Source: Paludibacteraceae bacterium
Lineage (GTDB): Bacteria > Bacteroidota > Bacteroidia > Bacteroidales > Paludibacteraceae
NCBI GenBank assembly: GCA_024400115.1
Contig: JAKSNF010000010.1
Coordinates: 1 to 64,000 of the forward strand
Length of the DNA stretch: 64,000 bases
Reading direction: 5' to 3'
Shown: piece by piece, positions 33,204 to 42,327 of the stretch
Position numbering within the stretch: position 1 is the stretch's first letter
How the letters are laid out: every line of letters begins with the position of its first letter
Made by a program: the position numbers and the translations under genes
The notes under the pieces: generated by a model
What the model was told of the DNA's origin: nothing
The model's database searches: none
The model's input: only the letters and a program-made list of their open reading frames with translations

Positions 33204-34628
33204 TTATTCCTTTTTAGCGGATTCCCGCGTTTTTAAGAATTCTTTTTGGGCATCAATATCATCGCGATATTGGAACTTGAGGTCGTCAAAGGTTTTGGTA
33301 TTAACCAGACGAATCTCCACACGACGGTTCGGGGCATATTGCGCACTACTACGCTTACCTACAACAATACCCTTACCGACAGCAAACATCCGATTCTCAT
33401 TCAATCCATACTCATAGAGCAACTCTTCCATTACGTTTTGAGAACGATTTTGACCCAAACGTTTGTTGTATGCTACAGAACCTACGTTGTCGCAGTAACC
33501 GATAACAACAGCATGTAAGTCAGGATTCTCGTTCATACGATCTGCCACCTGTTGAATAATAACCAATGCCTCGTCAGAGAGATTGTGCTTATCGTTCTCA
33601 AAGTAAACGTAGTAATAGTTCGGTTTGTCGGATTCCGGATTGGTGATATAGGTAGCGTGATTATAAATATTCGTCGTATCACCATTTCTTACAGAACGAC
33701 CCGTGGTATCACGATAATAAAGAACCACCGTGTCACGAGGAGTAACGGCACTCTTGGCACCTAAACCAACCTTAGAGAGAACCTCTTTATTCACGTAGTT
33801 ATCCACGTGAGACTTCTTCTGTGCCTCAAACTTCCAACGCAACAGCAACTCGGTATCAAACACACCATCGTTGTTATTACTGAGCAGACGACCATCCACT
33901 GCATCCGTTACGAAATACGTATAGAGAGCACGCAGACCTAAAGCAATGTCACGCGACACATTGAACTCAAAGTCCAAACCAGCCTCCAAAGCACCAACCA
34001 CCTTGTACTTATCCATCTTCTCCGGATCACGATTAGCGGTATGATACTTATTGTATTCCGACTCCCAAACCTTTATGCGCTCACCATCGGTATTCGTGGT
34101 ATAGGTGAAACGACCGGTAGGATATTGAATCGTATTACGCCAGAACATAGCGCCACCACCACCGATGATATTCAAAGCAAATAACTTAGTGGTAGCCTTC
34201 GGGAAGAAAGCGTTAAAGATATCGAAACTCAAATAAGCTACGGCTTGATGTTGGAAACCGCGGAGCAGTTTGTCTGCATTATCCGCACCATCCTTCGTGT
34301 TACCGGCAACGCCCACTTGACGGAACGTGTAATCCAAACCCATTCCCCATGTAGGGTTGAACTTATAGTCCACACCCAAACCTACGGAGGGAGCCATAAC
34401 GCCATGCTTTTTCTCAGAAGCAAAGTCTCCGTCAAAAACATTAAAACCACCATGTAAGAAGAGCGACCAATCAGCATCTTCTTGAGACACATAGTGACGT
34501 ACATTCTCTGCTACGTTATAGGGGTGAATACCCTTCACGGAATCAGATTGCACTTCCGAATTCGTTTGCGCCATAACTAACGTTGAGCAGACAAGCGCTA
34601 ATGCTATGTAAATAAAGCGTTTTTTCAT
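33204..34628 (-). CDS. OmpA-family outer-membrane protein
   Basis: A 474-aa protein with signal peptide MKKRFIYIALALVCSTLVMA. Residues about 60-330 form a beta-barrel (VGLGVDYKFNPTWGMGLDYTFRQVG and similar strands). The C-terminal OmpA/peptidoglycan-binding domain (about 355-465) has YFENDKHNLSDEALVIIQQVADRM, VIGYCDNVGSVAYNKRLGQNRSQNV and NRRVEIRLV. The start at 34628 is set by the signal peptide. It links the outer membrane to peptidoglycan and is usually abundant. It may be co-transcribed with the tRNA-Met 20 nt downstream. Confidence 0.93.
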   Translation of the reverse strand: MKKRFIYIALALVCSTLVMAQTNSEVQSDSVKGIHPYNVAENVRHYVSQEDADWSLFLHGGFNVFDGDFASEKKHGVMAPSVGLGVDYKFNPTWGMGLDYTFRQVGVAGNTKDGADNADKLLRGFQHQAVAYLSFDIFNAFFPKATTKLFALNIIGGGGAMFWRNTIQYPTGRFTYTTNTDGERIKVWESEYNKYHTANRDPEKMDKYKVVGALEAGLDFEFNVSRDIALGLRALYTYFVTDAVDGRLLSNNNDGVFDTELLLRWKFEAQKKSHVDNYVNKEVLSKVGLGAKSAVTPRDTVVLYYRDTTGRSVRNGDTTNIYNHATYITNPESDKPNYYYVYFENDKHNLSDEALVIIQQVADRMNENPDLHAVVIGYCDNVGSVAYNKRLGQNRSQNVMEELLYEYGLNENRMFAVGKGIVVGKRSSAQYAPNRRVEIRLVNTKTFDDLKFQYRDDIDAQKEFLKTRESAKKE

Positions 34629-34693
34629 ATAAAAACCATCTTCAAAAGGGTTATTTATCCGTACAAAAACCGAGCACACCCGATTTCGACGTG

Positions 34694-34701
34694 CAAAGGT
34701 A
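34694..34701 (-). promoter_or_regulatory. ompA-like gene promoter (-7 box)
   Basis: Minus strand TACCTTTG at 34701-34694; the -33 position reads GTTG in place of TTTG. Confidence 0.55.
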
Positions 34702-34770
34702 CGACTTTTTTTTGATATACGCAACTTTTTTGTGAAAAAAAAACTTTTTTTTTAATTTCTTGTTTTGAAA

Positions 34771-34802
34771 TTTGCATATATGAGCATTTTTTTGTATCTT
34801 TG
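34771..34802 (+). promoter_or_regulatory. pta operon promoter
   Basis: TTTG (34771-34774), 20-nt gap, TATCTTTG (34795-34802). Confidence 0.8.
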
Positions 34803-34826
34803 CAACGTGAATAAAAAACAAAAATC

Positions 34827-35825
34827 ATGGATATTCTAAATCAAATGCTCGCGCGTGCGAAGGCAAACCCGCAGCGCATCGTGCTTCCCGAAGGAGATGA
34901 ACCTCGTACATTGGAAGCTGCTAACATCATCTTAAAAGACCAAATAGCAAAACTCATTCTCATCGGAAACCCCGACACCATCCATCAGATGGCGCAAGAG
35001 AAAGGTTATGCTTACATTGACCAAGCCACCATCGTGGATCCCGAGACCGATTCTCGCATGCCCGTGTACGCGAATCTCTTATATGAATTACGCAAAGCCA
35101 AAGGCATGACCGAAGAAGAAGCGGCTGCTAAAGCCAAGAACCCGCTTTACTTGGGTTGTCTCATGATTAAGAACGGAGATGCCGATGGCGAACTTGCTGG
35201 TGCACGTGGTACCACGGCAGACACGATTCGTCCTGCCTTCCAAATTCTCAAAACCAAACCCGGCGTGAGCGTAGTGAGCGGTGCTTTCCTTATGTTCACT
35301 CCCGCCAAGAATTTGGGAGAAGACGGTTTCCTCGTCTTTGCCGACTGCGCCGTTAATCCGTGCCCCAATGCTCAAGAATTAGCTCAGATAGCTATTTCGA
35401 CTGCCGAGACGGCTCGCGCTATTGCCGGTATCGAACCACGCGTGGCTATGCTCAGTTTCTCGACCAAGGGCAGTGCCAAGCACGAACTGGTGGATAAAGT
35501 AACAGAAGCCACTAAACTCGCTAAAGAATTAGCTCCCGACCTTATGCTCGACGGCGAACTGCAAGCCGATGCAGCGTTGATAGAGAAAGTGGCAGCCACA
35601 AAGGCTCCTAATAGTCCCGTTGCCGGCAAAGCCAACGTACTCGTCTTCCCCGACCTGCAAGCCGGTAATATCGGTTATAAACTGGTGGAACGTTTCAGCG
35701 GTGCCGATGCGGTTGGTCCTATCTTACAAGGTATAGCCGCTCCGGTAAACGACCTCAGTCGCGGATGCAAAGTGCAAGACATCGTACAAATGGTTATCAT
35801 CACCGCCTGTCAGGCTATTCATTAG
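34827..35825 (+). CDS. pta: Phosphate acetyltransferase
   Basis: Interconverts acetyl-CoA and acetyl phosphate for acetate production and ATP gain. A 332-aa single-domain enzyme: RIVLPEGDEPRTLEAA near residue 17, GARGTTADTIRPAFQILKTKPGVSVVSGAFLM near 130, and the end ANVLVFPDLQAGNIGYKLVERF, all typical PTA_PTB. It lacks the DRTGG regulatory region of long Pta. First gene of an operon with ackA. Confidence 0.97.
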   Translation: MDILNQMLARAKANPQRIVLPEGDEPRTLEAANIILKDQIAKLILIGNPDTIHQMAQEKGYAYIDQATIVDPETDSRMPVYANLLYELRKAKGMTEEEAAAKAKNPLYLGCLMIKNGDADGELAGARGTTADTIRPAFQILKTKPGVSVVSGAFLMFTPAKNLGEDGFLVFADCAVNPCPNAQELAQIAISTAETARAIAGIEPRVAMLSFSTKGSAKHELVDKVTEATKLAKELAPDLMLDGELQADAALIEKVAATKAPNSPVAGKANVLVFPDLQAGNIGYKLVERFSGADAVGPILQGIAAPVNDLSRGCKVQDIVQMVIITACQAIH

Positions 35826-35834
35826 TTGAAAGTT

Positions 35835-37028
35835 ATGAAGATATTAGTATTAAATTGTGGTAGTTCGTCCATCAAGTACGCATTGTACGATATGGATAGT
35901 AAAGAAGTGATTGCCTCGGGTGGAGCCGAGCGAGTAGGAATGCCGGAAGCCTTTGTGAAGGTTAAACTTCCCAACGGAGAGAAACGTAAGATTATGCACG
36001 ATATACCCGAGCATACCGAAGGTGTTAAGTTTATTCTCAGTTTGCTCACTGATTCGGAGATTGGCGCCATCAAGAGTCTCAAAGAGATTGATGCCGTAGG
36101 TCATCGCATGGTGCACGGAGGAGAGAAATTTGCTAAATCCGTTCTTATCACGGACGAGGTCATCGAGACCTTCGAGGCTTGCTCCGATTTGGCTCCGCTG
36201 CATAACCCCGCTAACCTCAAAGGTATTCGCGCCGTGAGTGAACTCATGCCGGGTCTGCCCCAGGTAGGTGTGTTTGATACGGCTTTCCATCAGACCATGC
36301 CCGATTATGCTTACCTCTATGCCCTACCCTACGAGGTTTATGAGAAATATGGTGTGCGCCGTTACGGTTTCCACGGGACTTCTCACCGCTATGTATCCAA
36401 ACGCGTGTGCGACTTCCTCGGCGTTGACTATACTAAACAACGTATCATTACCTGCCACATCGGTAACGGAGGTTCGCTTGCAGCCGTTAAGAACGGTCAG
36501 TGCATTGATACCACGATGGGACTCACCCCGTTGGAGGGTATCATGATGGGTACTCGTTCGGGTGATGTAGATGGTGGCGCTATCACTTATTTGGAGAAGA
36601 AACTCAATCTCAGTCCCGACGAGATGTCTAATTACCTCAATAAGAAAAGCGGTGTATTAGGTATCTTTGGCGTTAGTTCAGATATGCGCGAGTTAGAAGC
36701 TGCTTGTGAAGCCGGAGAGAAACGTGCTCAGTTGGCACTCCAAATGTACAATTATAAGATTAAAAAATACATCGGTGCCTTTGCTGCTGCTATGGGTGGT
36801 GTGGATATCATCGTGTTCACCGCCGGCGTAGGTGAGAATCAACCCAGTATGCGTGCCGGAGTAGTAGAAGGATTAGAGTTCTTAGGTGTTAAGATTGACC
36901 CCGAAATAAACAACACACTCCGCGGTGAAGAGAAAGTGATTTCTACTCCGGATAGTCAAGTCAAAGTGGTCGTTATCCCCACCGATGAGGAGTTGATGAT
37001 TGCCAGCGACACAATGGCACTTATATAA
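35835..37028 (+). CDS. ackA: Acetate kinase
   Basis: Converts acetyl phosphate and ADP to acetate and ATP. A 397-aa ASKHA-fold kinase: LVLNCGSSSIKYALYD at the N-terminus, HRMVHGGEKF, VFDTAFHQTMPDYAYLYALPYE, HIGNGGSLAAVKNG (ATP site) and FTAGVGENQPSMRAGV. The ATG at 35835 is used; a TTG nine bases earlier would add three residues. It lies 9 bp after pta. A repeat containing AATGATGAATTGATGAA links it to the next gene. Confidence 0.97.
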   Translation: MKILVLNCGSSSIKYALYDMDSKEVIASGGAERVGMPEAFVKVKLPNGEKRKIMHDIPEHTEGVKFILSLLTDSEIGAIKSLKEIDAVGHRMVHGGEKFAKSVLITDEVIETFEACSDLAPLHNPANLKGIRAVSELMPGLPQVGVFDTAFHQTMPDYAYLYALPYEVYEKYGVRRYGFHGTSHRYVSKRVCDFLGVDYTKQRIITCHIGNGGSLAAVKNGQCIDTTMGLTPLEGIMMGTRSGDVDGGAITYLEKKLNLSPDEMSNYLNKKSGVLGIFGVSSDMRELEAACEAGEKRAQLALQMYNYKIKKYIGAFAAAMGGVDIIVFTAGVGENQPSMRAGVVEGLEFLGVKIDPEINNTLRGEEKVISTPDSQVKVVVIPTDEELMIASDTMALI

Positions 37029-37071
37029 TGATGTATTGAACGCCCAAAGGGCTAAATGATGAATTGATGAA
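37027..37071. repeat. AATGATGAATTGA micro-repeat before the GH13 gene
   Basis: AATGATGTATTGAACG, then CCCAAAGGG, then AATGATGAATTGATGAA. The start codon of the GH13 gene (37067) lies inside the last unit. The same units are found in frame within the NagB/PIG-L gene at 59547-59586. Confidence 0.85.
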
Positions 37072-38713
37072 ACCAATTATCTATCAATTATTACCTCGCA
37101 CGTTTACCAATTACAACGAAACGAGAAAAACGAACGGCACGAAAGAGGAGAATGGCTGTGGTACTTTTGCGGGTATCACCCCCAAGGCATTGCAAGCCAT
37201 CTTCGAATTAGGAGCTACCCATGTTTGGTACACCGGTGTGATTAGGCATGCTACCGCAGAGTTTAACACTCCATCTATCGTGAAGGGGAAGGCCGGCAGT
37301 CCTTATGCCATAACCGACTACTATGATGTAGATCCCGACCTTAGTGTGGATCCAAACAAACGAATGGCTGAGTTTGAAGCTCTCGTTCGTCGCACCCACA
37401 AGGCGGGGCTAAAGGTTGTGATTGATTTTGTACCTAATCACGTTGCCCGTGAGTATAAGTCCGTTTGCAAACCGAGAGGAATCAAAGACCTCGGTCAAAC
37501 AGATCATTCCGAATGGGCATTCTCCCCACTCAATAACTTCTACTATATCCCCGACCAGAAATTTGCTCCCAATTTTGATATAGCAGGTTATGAGGAATAC
37601 CCTGCTAAAGTGACGGGTAACGATTGTTTCAGTCCCAATCCGAACAAGGACGATTGGTACGAGACCATCAAACTGAACTACGGTGTCTATTATCAAGGCG
37701 GTGGAGAAAAACAGTTCGATCCTATTCCCGACACATGGAAGAAGATGTTAGATATTCTCCGTTTTTGGTCACGCAAGGGCATTGATGCTTTCCGTGTAGA
37801 TATGGCAGAGATGGTGCCCGTGGAGTTCTGGCGTTGGGTTATTCAGCAAGTTCACACCTACTATCCCGATGTGGAGTTTATCGCCGAGTGCTATAATCCC
37901 AATCTCTATCGCGATTATCTCAATGCCGGATTCAAATACCTATACGACAAGGTGGGCATGTACGAATACCTTCGTGGTGTAACCAGTAAGAACTGGGCTG
38001 TGGAGGGTATAACGCAACATTGGCAGAGCGTAGAAGATATGCAAGAACACATGCTCTATTTCTTAGAGAACCATGACGAACAACGTATCGCCAGCGGTTT
38101 CTTCTGCGGTAGAGGTATGTGCGCCGAACCGGCTATGATCGTAGCTGCCACTTTAGGCAAGAACCCTCTACTCATTTATGCCGGACAAGAATTAGGCGAG
38201 AAAGGTATGGATTTTGAAGGTTTCTCAGGTATCAACGGTCGTACAACAATCTTCGACTATTGGGGAGTGAAGAGTCTGCAAGCATGGGCAAACAAGGGTA
38301 AGTTCGATGGTAAGAACTTAGACGATGAGCAGAAAGAGCTACGGAAATTCTATCAAAAACTGCTCACCACTGCTCGCGATGAGAAAGCCATTAACGAGGG
38401 GTTGATGTACGACTTGGAATATGCTCAAACGGAAAACTTCAATAAGCACGAGCAGTTCGCCTTCTTACGTAAGAAAGATAATGACTTGCTACTCATTGTC
38501 ACCAATTTCGATGACAAACAAGTGGACATGCAAGTCCGTCTGCCTTTAGACGCATTCACATATCTACAACAAGAGGAATGGCCAAAGGCTTCTGCTGTCG
38601 ATTTATTGACCGGCAAAAAGATAAAGAAACTGAGTTTAACCGTTACCGAACCTATCGGTTTAACCCTTCCTGCTTGGACGGGTGTCATCTTAAAGATTAG
38701 TAAATCAAAATAA
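37067..38713 (+). CDS. GH13 alpha-amylase-family glycosidase
   Basis: A 548-aa cytoplasmic (no signal peptide) alpha-glucan hydrolase or transferase. Region I is DFVPNHV. Region II is GIDAFRVDMAEM, with the nucleophile Asp near residue 245. Region III is EFIAECYNP, with the acid Glu near 272, and region IV is FLENHDEQR, with the Asp near 336. The N-terminus MKPIIYQLLPRTF begins the barrel at once. It probably acts on glycogen or maltodextrin, matching the glycogen genes nearby. It overlaps the UbiA gene by one base (TAATG). Confidence 0.92.
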   Translation: MKPIIYQLLPRTFTNYNETRKTNGTKEENGCGTFAGITPKALQAIFELGATHVWYTGVIRHATAEFNTPSIVKGKAGSPYAITDYYDVDPDLSVDPNKRMAEFEALVRRTHKAGLKVVIDFVPNHVAREYKSVCKPRGIKDLGQTDHSEWAFSPLNNFYYIPDQKFAPNFDIAGYEEYPAKVTGNDCFSPNPNKDDWYETIKLNYGVYYQGGGEKQFDPIPDTWKKMLDILRFWSRKGIDAFRVDMAEMVPVEFWRWVIQQVHTYYPDVEFIAECYNPNLYRDYLNAGFKYLYDKVGMYEYLRGVTSKNWAVEGITQHWQSVEDMQEHMLYFLENHDEQRIASGFFCGRGMCAEPAMIVAATLGKNPLLIYAGQELGEKGMDFEGFSGINGRTTIFDYWGVKSLQAWANKGKFDGKNLDDEQKELRKFYQKLLTTARDEKAINEGLMYDLEYAQTENFNKHEQFAFLRKKDNDLLLIVTNFDDKQVDMQVRLPLDAFTYLQQEEWPKASAVDLLTGKKIKKLSLTVTEPIGLTLPAWTGVILKISKSK

Positions 38714-39669
38714 TGCGAGACGCTTTTAAACTTATTCGTTGGCCCAACCTTATTTTTATCGGCATCCTCTTATGGGTGATGGAACAATGGGTTGCCACTC
38801 CTGTATTAAATAGTATTCGGTTTGACCAAACCATATTACCTTGGTGGTTGCTGACGCTTATCATCGCTGCCACTATTCTCATTGCCGCCGGAGGATACGT
38901 CATCAATGATTACTTCGATGTCAAGATTGACCGTATCAATCGGCCGGATGCCGTCATTATCACCCGAACTTGGGAAAAACAAAGAGCCTTTCGGTTTAGT
39001 CTAATCCTAAGCATCATCGGAATCGTGCTTGGGCTCGCTGTTGCTTTTATCTGCCGCAGTTGGACATTAGGTATTATCTTTGTTATGACCCCCGGTGTAC
39101 TTTGGTTTTACTCCTCGGGATATAAACGCCAGTTCATTATAGGTAATCTCATTATCGCCCTTGTCTCGGCTCTTACTCCTCTGCTGATTGCTTTTGCTAA
39201 TATAGGTTATGCCCATGTTCGTTGGGGAGAAATTATCAATCAAACCCCTCTATCGCATGAACTATTCGTTTGGCTCGGCGGGTTTGCTGTTTTTGCCTTT
39301 CTAACTACTTGGATTCGAGAAATCATCAAAGACATGCAAGATGTAGAGGGAGATGCCGAGATGGAATGTCACACTTTTCCTGTTGTGCTCGGTGAACGTT
39401 GGGCAAAGATTATAGTTACTACCCTAACCCTCATCACAATGGGATTGCTCGTTTATTGCAATTATTGTGCGCTTCCTTTTGATACTGCTTTTAGAAGTCC
39501 TAATACGCGGTTCTTATACTTCGGTCTTCTGACTCCACTCGTTTGTATGTTGGTTCTTCTTTGGAGCGCCAAGATACCCTCCGATTATAAAGCGGTACAA
39601 ATGATAATGAAGTTCGTCATGTTTATGGGAACGATGTTCGGATTTGTTATCATGAGAATGATTAATTGA
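38713..39669 (+). CDS. UbiA-family prenyltransferase
   Basis: A 318-aa membrane protein with about eight helices. The first Asp-rich motif NDYFDVKIDRINRPD (near residue 72) and the second DMQDVEGDAEM (near residue 212) bind Mg-prenyl diphosphate. In Bacteroidota such proteins are annotated as geranylgeranylglycerol-phosphate or 4-hydroxybenzoate-type transferases; the acceptor here cannot be told. Co-operonic with maf. Confidence 0.88.
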   Translation: MRDAFKLIRWPNLIFIGILLWVMEQWVATPVLNSIRFDQTILPWWLLTLIIAATILIAAGGYVINDYFDVKIDRINRPDAVIITRTWEKQRAFRFSLILSIIGIVLGLAVAFICRSWTLGIIFVMTPGVLWFYSSGYKRQFIIGNLIIALVSALTPLLIAFANIGYAHVRWGEIINQTPLSHELFVWLGGFAVFAFLTTWIREIIKDMQDVEGDAEMECHTFPVVLGERWAKIIVTTLTLITMGLLVYCNYCALPFDTAFRSPNTRFLYFGLLTPLVCMLVLLWSAKIPSDYKAVQMIMKFVMFMGTMFGFVIMRMIN

Positions 39670-39672
39670 TAA

Positions 39673-40242
39673 ATGATGAATATAATTTTAGGTTCACAGT
39701 CACCTCGTCGTCGCGAATTAATGAAAGGGATAGATATTCCCTTTACAACGATTAATATAGATGCCGACGAGACCTACCCTCCCCACCTCAAGGAGGGTGA
39801 TATACCTATTTATATATCGCGCGCGAAGGCGCGCGCGTACGCGAGCCACTTGACCGACGAGGACTTACTCATCACCGCAGACACCATTGTTTGGGTCGAG
39901 GGTAAAATGCTCGGCAAGCCTCACAACGAGGAACAAGCCAAACAAATGTTACGCCAACTAAGCGGCAAGACGCATCATGTTTATACGGGAGTAACGTTCC
40001 TCTACCAAGGGCAATGCGATAGTTTGGTAGATAAGACGGATGTGACCTTTAAGTCCCTCAGCGAGGAAGAAATAGACTATTACGTCCACACCTATCAGCC
40101 TTTAGATAAAGCAGGGGCTTATGGAGTGCAAGAATATATCGGTTATATCGGAGTAACAAAGATGGAAGGATCGTATTTTAATGTCATGGGCTTTCCGATT
40201 AGTCGCGTTTACGAAAAAATCAAACAATACCTATCTAAATAA
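39673..40242 (+). CDS. maf: Maf nucleotide pyrophosphatase
   Basis: A 189-aa house-cleaning pyrophosphatase acting on dTTP/UTP or modified nucleotides. The N-terminal SQSPRRRELM, then DADETYP, ITADTIVWVEG (catalytic Asp) and DKAGAYGVQEYIG are the Maf signature. It starts 3 nt after the UbiA gene at a doubled ATG (39673 and 39676); either could be used. Confidence 0.95.
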   Translation: MMNIILGSQSPRRRELMKGIDIPFTTINIDADETYPPHLKEGDIPIYISRAKARAYASHLTDEDLLITADTIVWVEGKMLGKPHNEEQAKQMLRQLSGKTHHVYTGVTFLYQGQCDSLVDKTDVTFKSLSEEEIDYYVHTYQPLDKAGAYGVQEYIGYIGVTKMEGSYFNVMGFPISRVYEKIKQYLSK

Positions 40243-40244
40243 AT

Positions 40245-40619
40245 ATGCAGATATCACCAATGCTCATAAAACTGTTTTTGATTATGCTTGGTCAAACGGC
40301 AGTGCAAGCGCTCAGTCAAGTCACCCTCAAGATGGGAATGCAAGCCATTAACGGCTGGCAATGGACATGGAATTGCATTTATCACCAAGTGCTTCTTAAT
40401 GGATGGTTGCAACTCGCAATCTTACTCATCATAGCGGCCAATGTTATTTGGTTTATCGTTATAAAATATTTTCCACTCACCTATGCCTACCCTTTAACGG
40501 CCTTAGGATTCGTCTTCGGAATGATATTGGGTATCCTTATATTACATGAGACCGTCATTTGGTCTCAATGGGTCGGTGTGGCAATGATTGTTGGTGGATG
40601 CTTCTTCTTACTTAGATAA
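40245..40619 (+). CDS. EamA/SMR-like four-helix membrane protein
   Basis: A 124-aa membrane protein with four predicted spans, like half of an EamA transporter or a small multidrug-resistance/ArnE-type subunit (ALSQVTLKMGMQAING, IVIKYFPLTYAYPLTALGFVFGMILGILILHETVIWSQWVG). It should work as a dimer. The substrate is unknown. It starts 2 nt after maf and is followed by a membrane sulfatase-fold protein, suggesting a role in envelope lipid or glycan export or modification. Confidence 0.8.
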   Translation: MQISPMLIKLFLIMLGQTAVQALSQVTLKMGMQAINGWQWTWNCIYHQVLLNGWLQLAILLIIAANVIWFIVIKYFPLTYAYPLTALGFVFGMILGILILHETVIWSQWVGVAMIVGGCFFLLR

Positions 40620-40632
40620 CTCTTTATTGAAA

Positions 40633-42327
40633 ATGACTAATAAACAAAGAAACTATCTTGTTTTCGGTATTTTTGCTCTCTTATTCTTCCTAAAGAATCT
40701 TGTTTTTCATTGGTTCAGTTTTTACGAGTGGCTTCCCGCAGGTGAAACGGGTTTCTTGGCTACTCTCGCTTGGTTATTACCCAAGATTGGCTCCGCCATC
40801 TTCTTTGCCAGTCTAACTTTCCTTGTCAAAGACAAACGTTGGCTCGTCATCCCTGCTTTCGTGATAGACATCTGGTGTCTTGCCAATTGGATATACATGC
40901 GCAACAACAATTTCCTATTGGACTCTTTTGCCTTTAACATAGTCGGCAACTTAAATGGTTATTGGTGGAGTTGCATCGTTTTTGTTGAACTACTCTTAGA
41001 TATTAGTATTTTTGTATCCTCTATACTCGTCAGTATTTTAGTTTTCCGCACTATCCATAAAACCGAGTGCCAATGGGCTGCCGCCGCTATCGTTCTGCTT
41101 GTGTCTGTCGTTTGTCTGTATGCCTCAGAAGGATTATTCATCCTTAGCAAAGACAAAGATCAACGCCCCTCTTTCCGTTGGGATATTGCCACACGCGAAG
41201 GGCGCGAACGCGTATATGGCATTGACTACGAGTATCTCGTGAGTGAAACGTCCCTTCTGTCAATGCCCCTATTCCTAATTCCTGATTATTTGCAAATCAG
41301 AAGCGGAAAAATTTATAACCGAGATATGATGCCGGAAGACCTATCACTTGCTCAAACACGGAGAAAACCAAAGAGTGAAGTCAACCACTCGGACAAACTG
41401 ATTATTGTTATTTGTGAAAGTTTGGAAAACTGGCTCGTACGACCCGACATCATGCCACACCTCAGTGCTATCACCCAACTCGACCATGTTCTCTATGCCA
41501 ACAATGTCAAAACACAAATAGTAGGAGCACCTTCTGCCGACGGCCAGATGATTATCAACACGGGGCTACTTCCGCTCACAGAGGGCTACACTTGCTTCCG
41601 ATATCCACAGCACGACTATCCAAGTTTGATGAAAATGACAACAGATAGTACCGTCATGCTCTTACCCCACGACACAAGTGTGTGGAATCAGGCAAAGATG
41701 AGCATAGCCTATGGCTACGACACAACGATTATATATAGTGATGTAGACACTGCTCTATTTAACAAACTCAATGAGATACAACAAAGTGGTGTCAACCATA
41801 TTCAATGTATAACACAATCCACCCATGCTCCCTTTGTTATTTGCTCTCAATCGCAATTAAAAGAAACAAAGAAAATGCCCATATTTATGGATCGCTTTAT
41901 CCGCGCTTTCAATGTCTTAGACGAGGGACTGGGCTTGTTCGTTGATCGTATAGCGACCGATTCCACCTTACGCGAATATACCATTGTTATCACGGCTGAC
42001 CACCATATACTCTATCACGAAAAAAGAGAAAAATATCAAAAGTATTGTGACCTGAACGGGTTAGATTATACTCCAATCTCCCCTGCCCTACCGCTCATTA
42101 TTTATTCACCTAAGATAGAAGGAAATATCCATATCTCGGAACCCGTTTATCAAATGGATATCTATCCTACTGTGCTGCACTTATTAGGCGGTGACGATTA
42201 CGAATGGCAAGGTTTCGGCATCAACCTACTCGACTCCACTGCCTTGACGCAACCTCGCATAATAGACGAGGCCACCGCTTTTCATGTCAGTGACCTCATC
42301 ATTCGCAATAACTGGTTTGCTCATTAA
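40633..42327 (+). CDS. LTA-synthase-like membrane sulfatase-fold protein
   Basis: A 564-aa protein with five N-terminal membrane helices (about residues 8-185) and an extracytoplasmic alkaline-phosphatase/sulfatase domain. Metal-site signatures are IIVICESLENW (near residue 260) and VITADHHILYHEK (near 455). The nucleophile region is GAPSADGQM. Relatives transfer phosphoglycerol or phosphoethanolamine to surface glycans or lipids. The ATG at 40633 begins the first helix. Last gene of the pta operon; the stop abuts the DUF5686 stop directly. Confidence 0.85.
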   Translation: MTNKQRNYLVFGIFALLFFLKNLVFHWFSFYEWLPAGETGFLATLAWLLPKIGSAIFFASLTFLVKDKRWLVIPAFVIDIWCLANWIYMRNNNFLLDSFAFNIVGNLNGYWWSCIVFVELLLDISIFVSSILVSILVFRTIHKTECQWAAAAIVLLVSVVCLYASEGLFILSKDKDQRPSFRWDIATREGRERVYGIDYEYLVSETSLLSMPLFLIPDYLQIRSGKIYNRDMMPEDLSLAQTRRKPKSEVNHSDKLIIVICESLENWLVRPDIMPHLSAITQLDHVLYANNVKTQIVGAPSADGQMIINTGLLPLTEGYTCFRYPQHDYPSLMKMTTDSTVMLLPHDTSVWNQAKMSIAYGYDTTIIYSDVDTALFNKLNEIQQSGVNHIQCITQSTHAPFVICSQSQLKETKKMPIFMDRFIRAFNVLDEGLGLFVDRIATDSTLREYTIVITADHHILYHEKREKYQKYCDLNGLDYTPISPALPLIIYSPKIEGNIHISEPVYQMDIYPTVLHLLGGDDYEWQGFGINLLDSTALTQPRIIDEATAFHVSDLIIRNNWFAH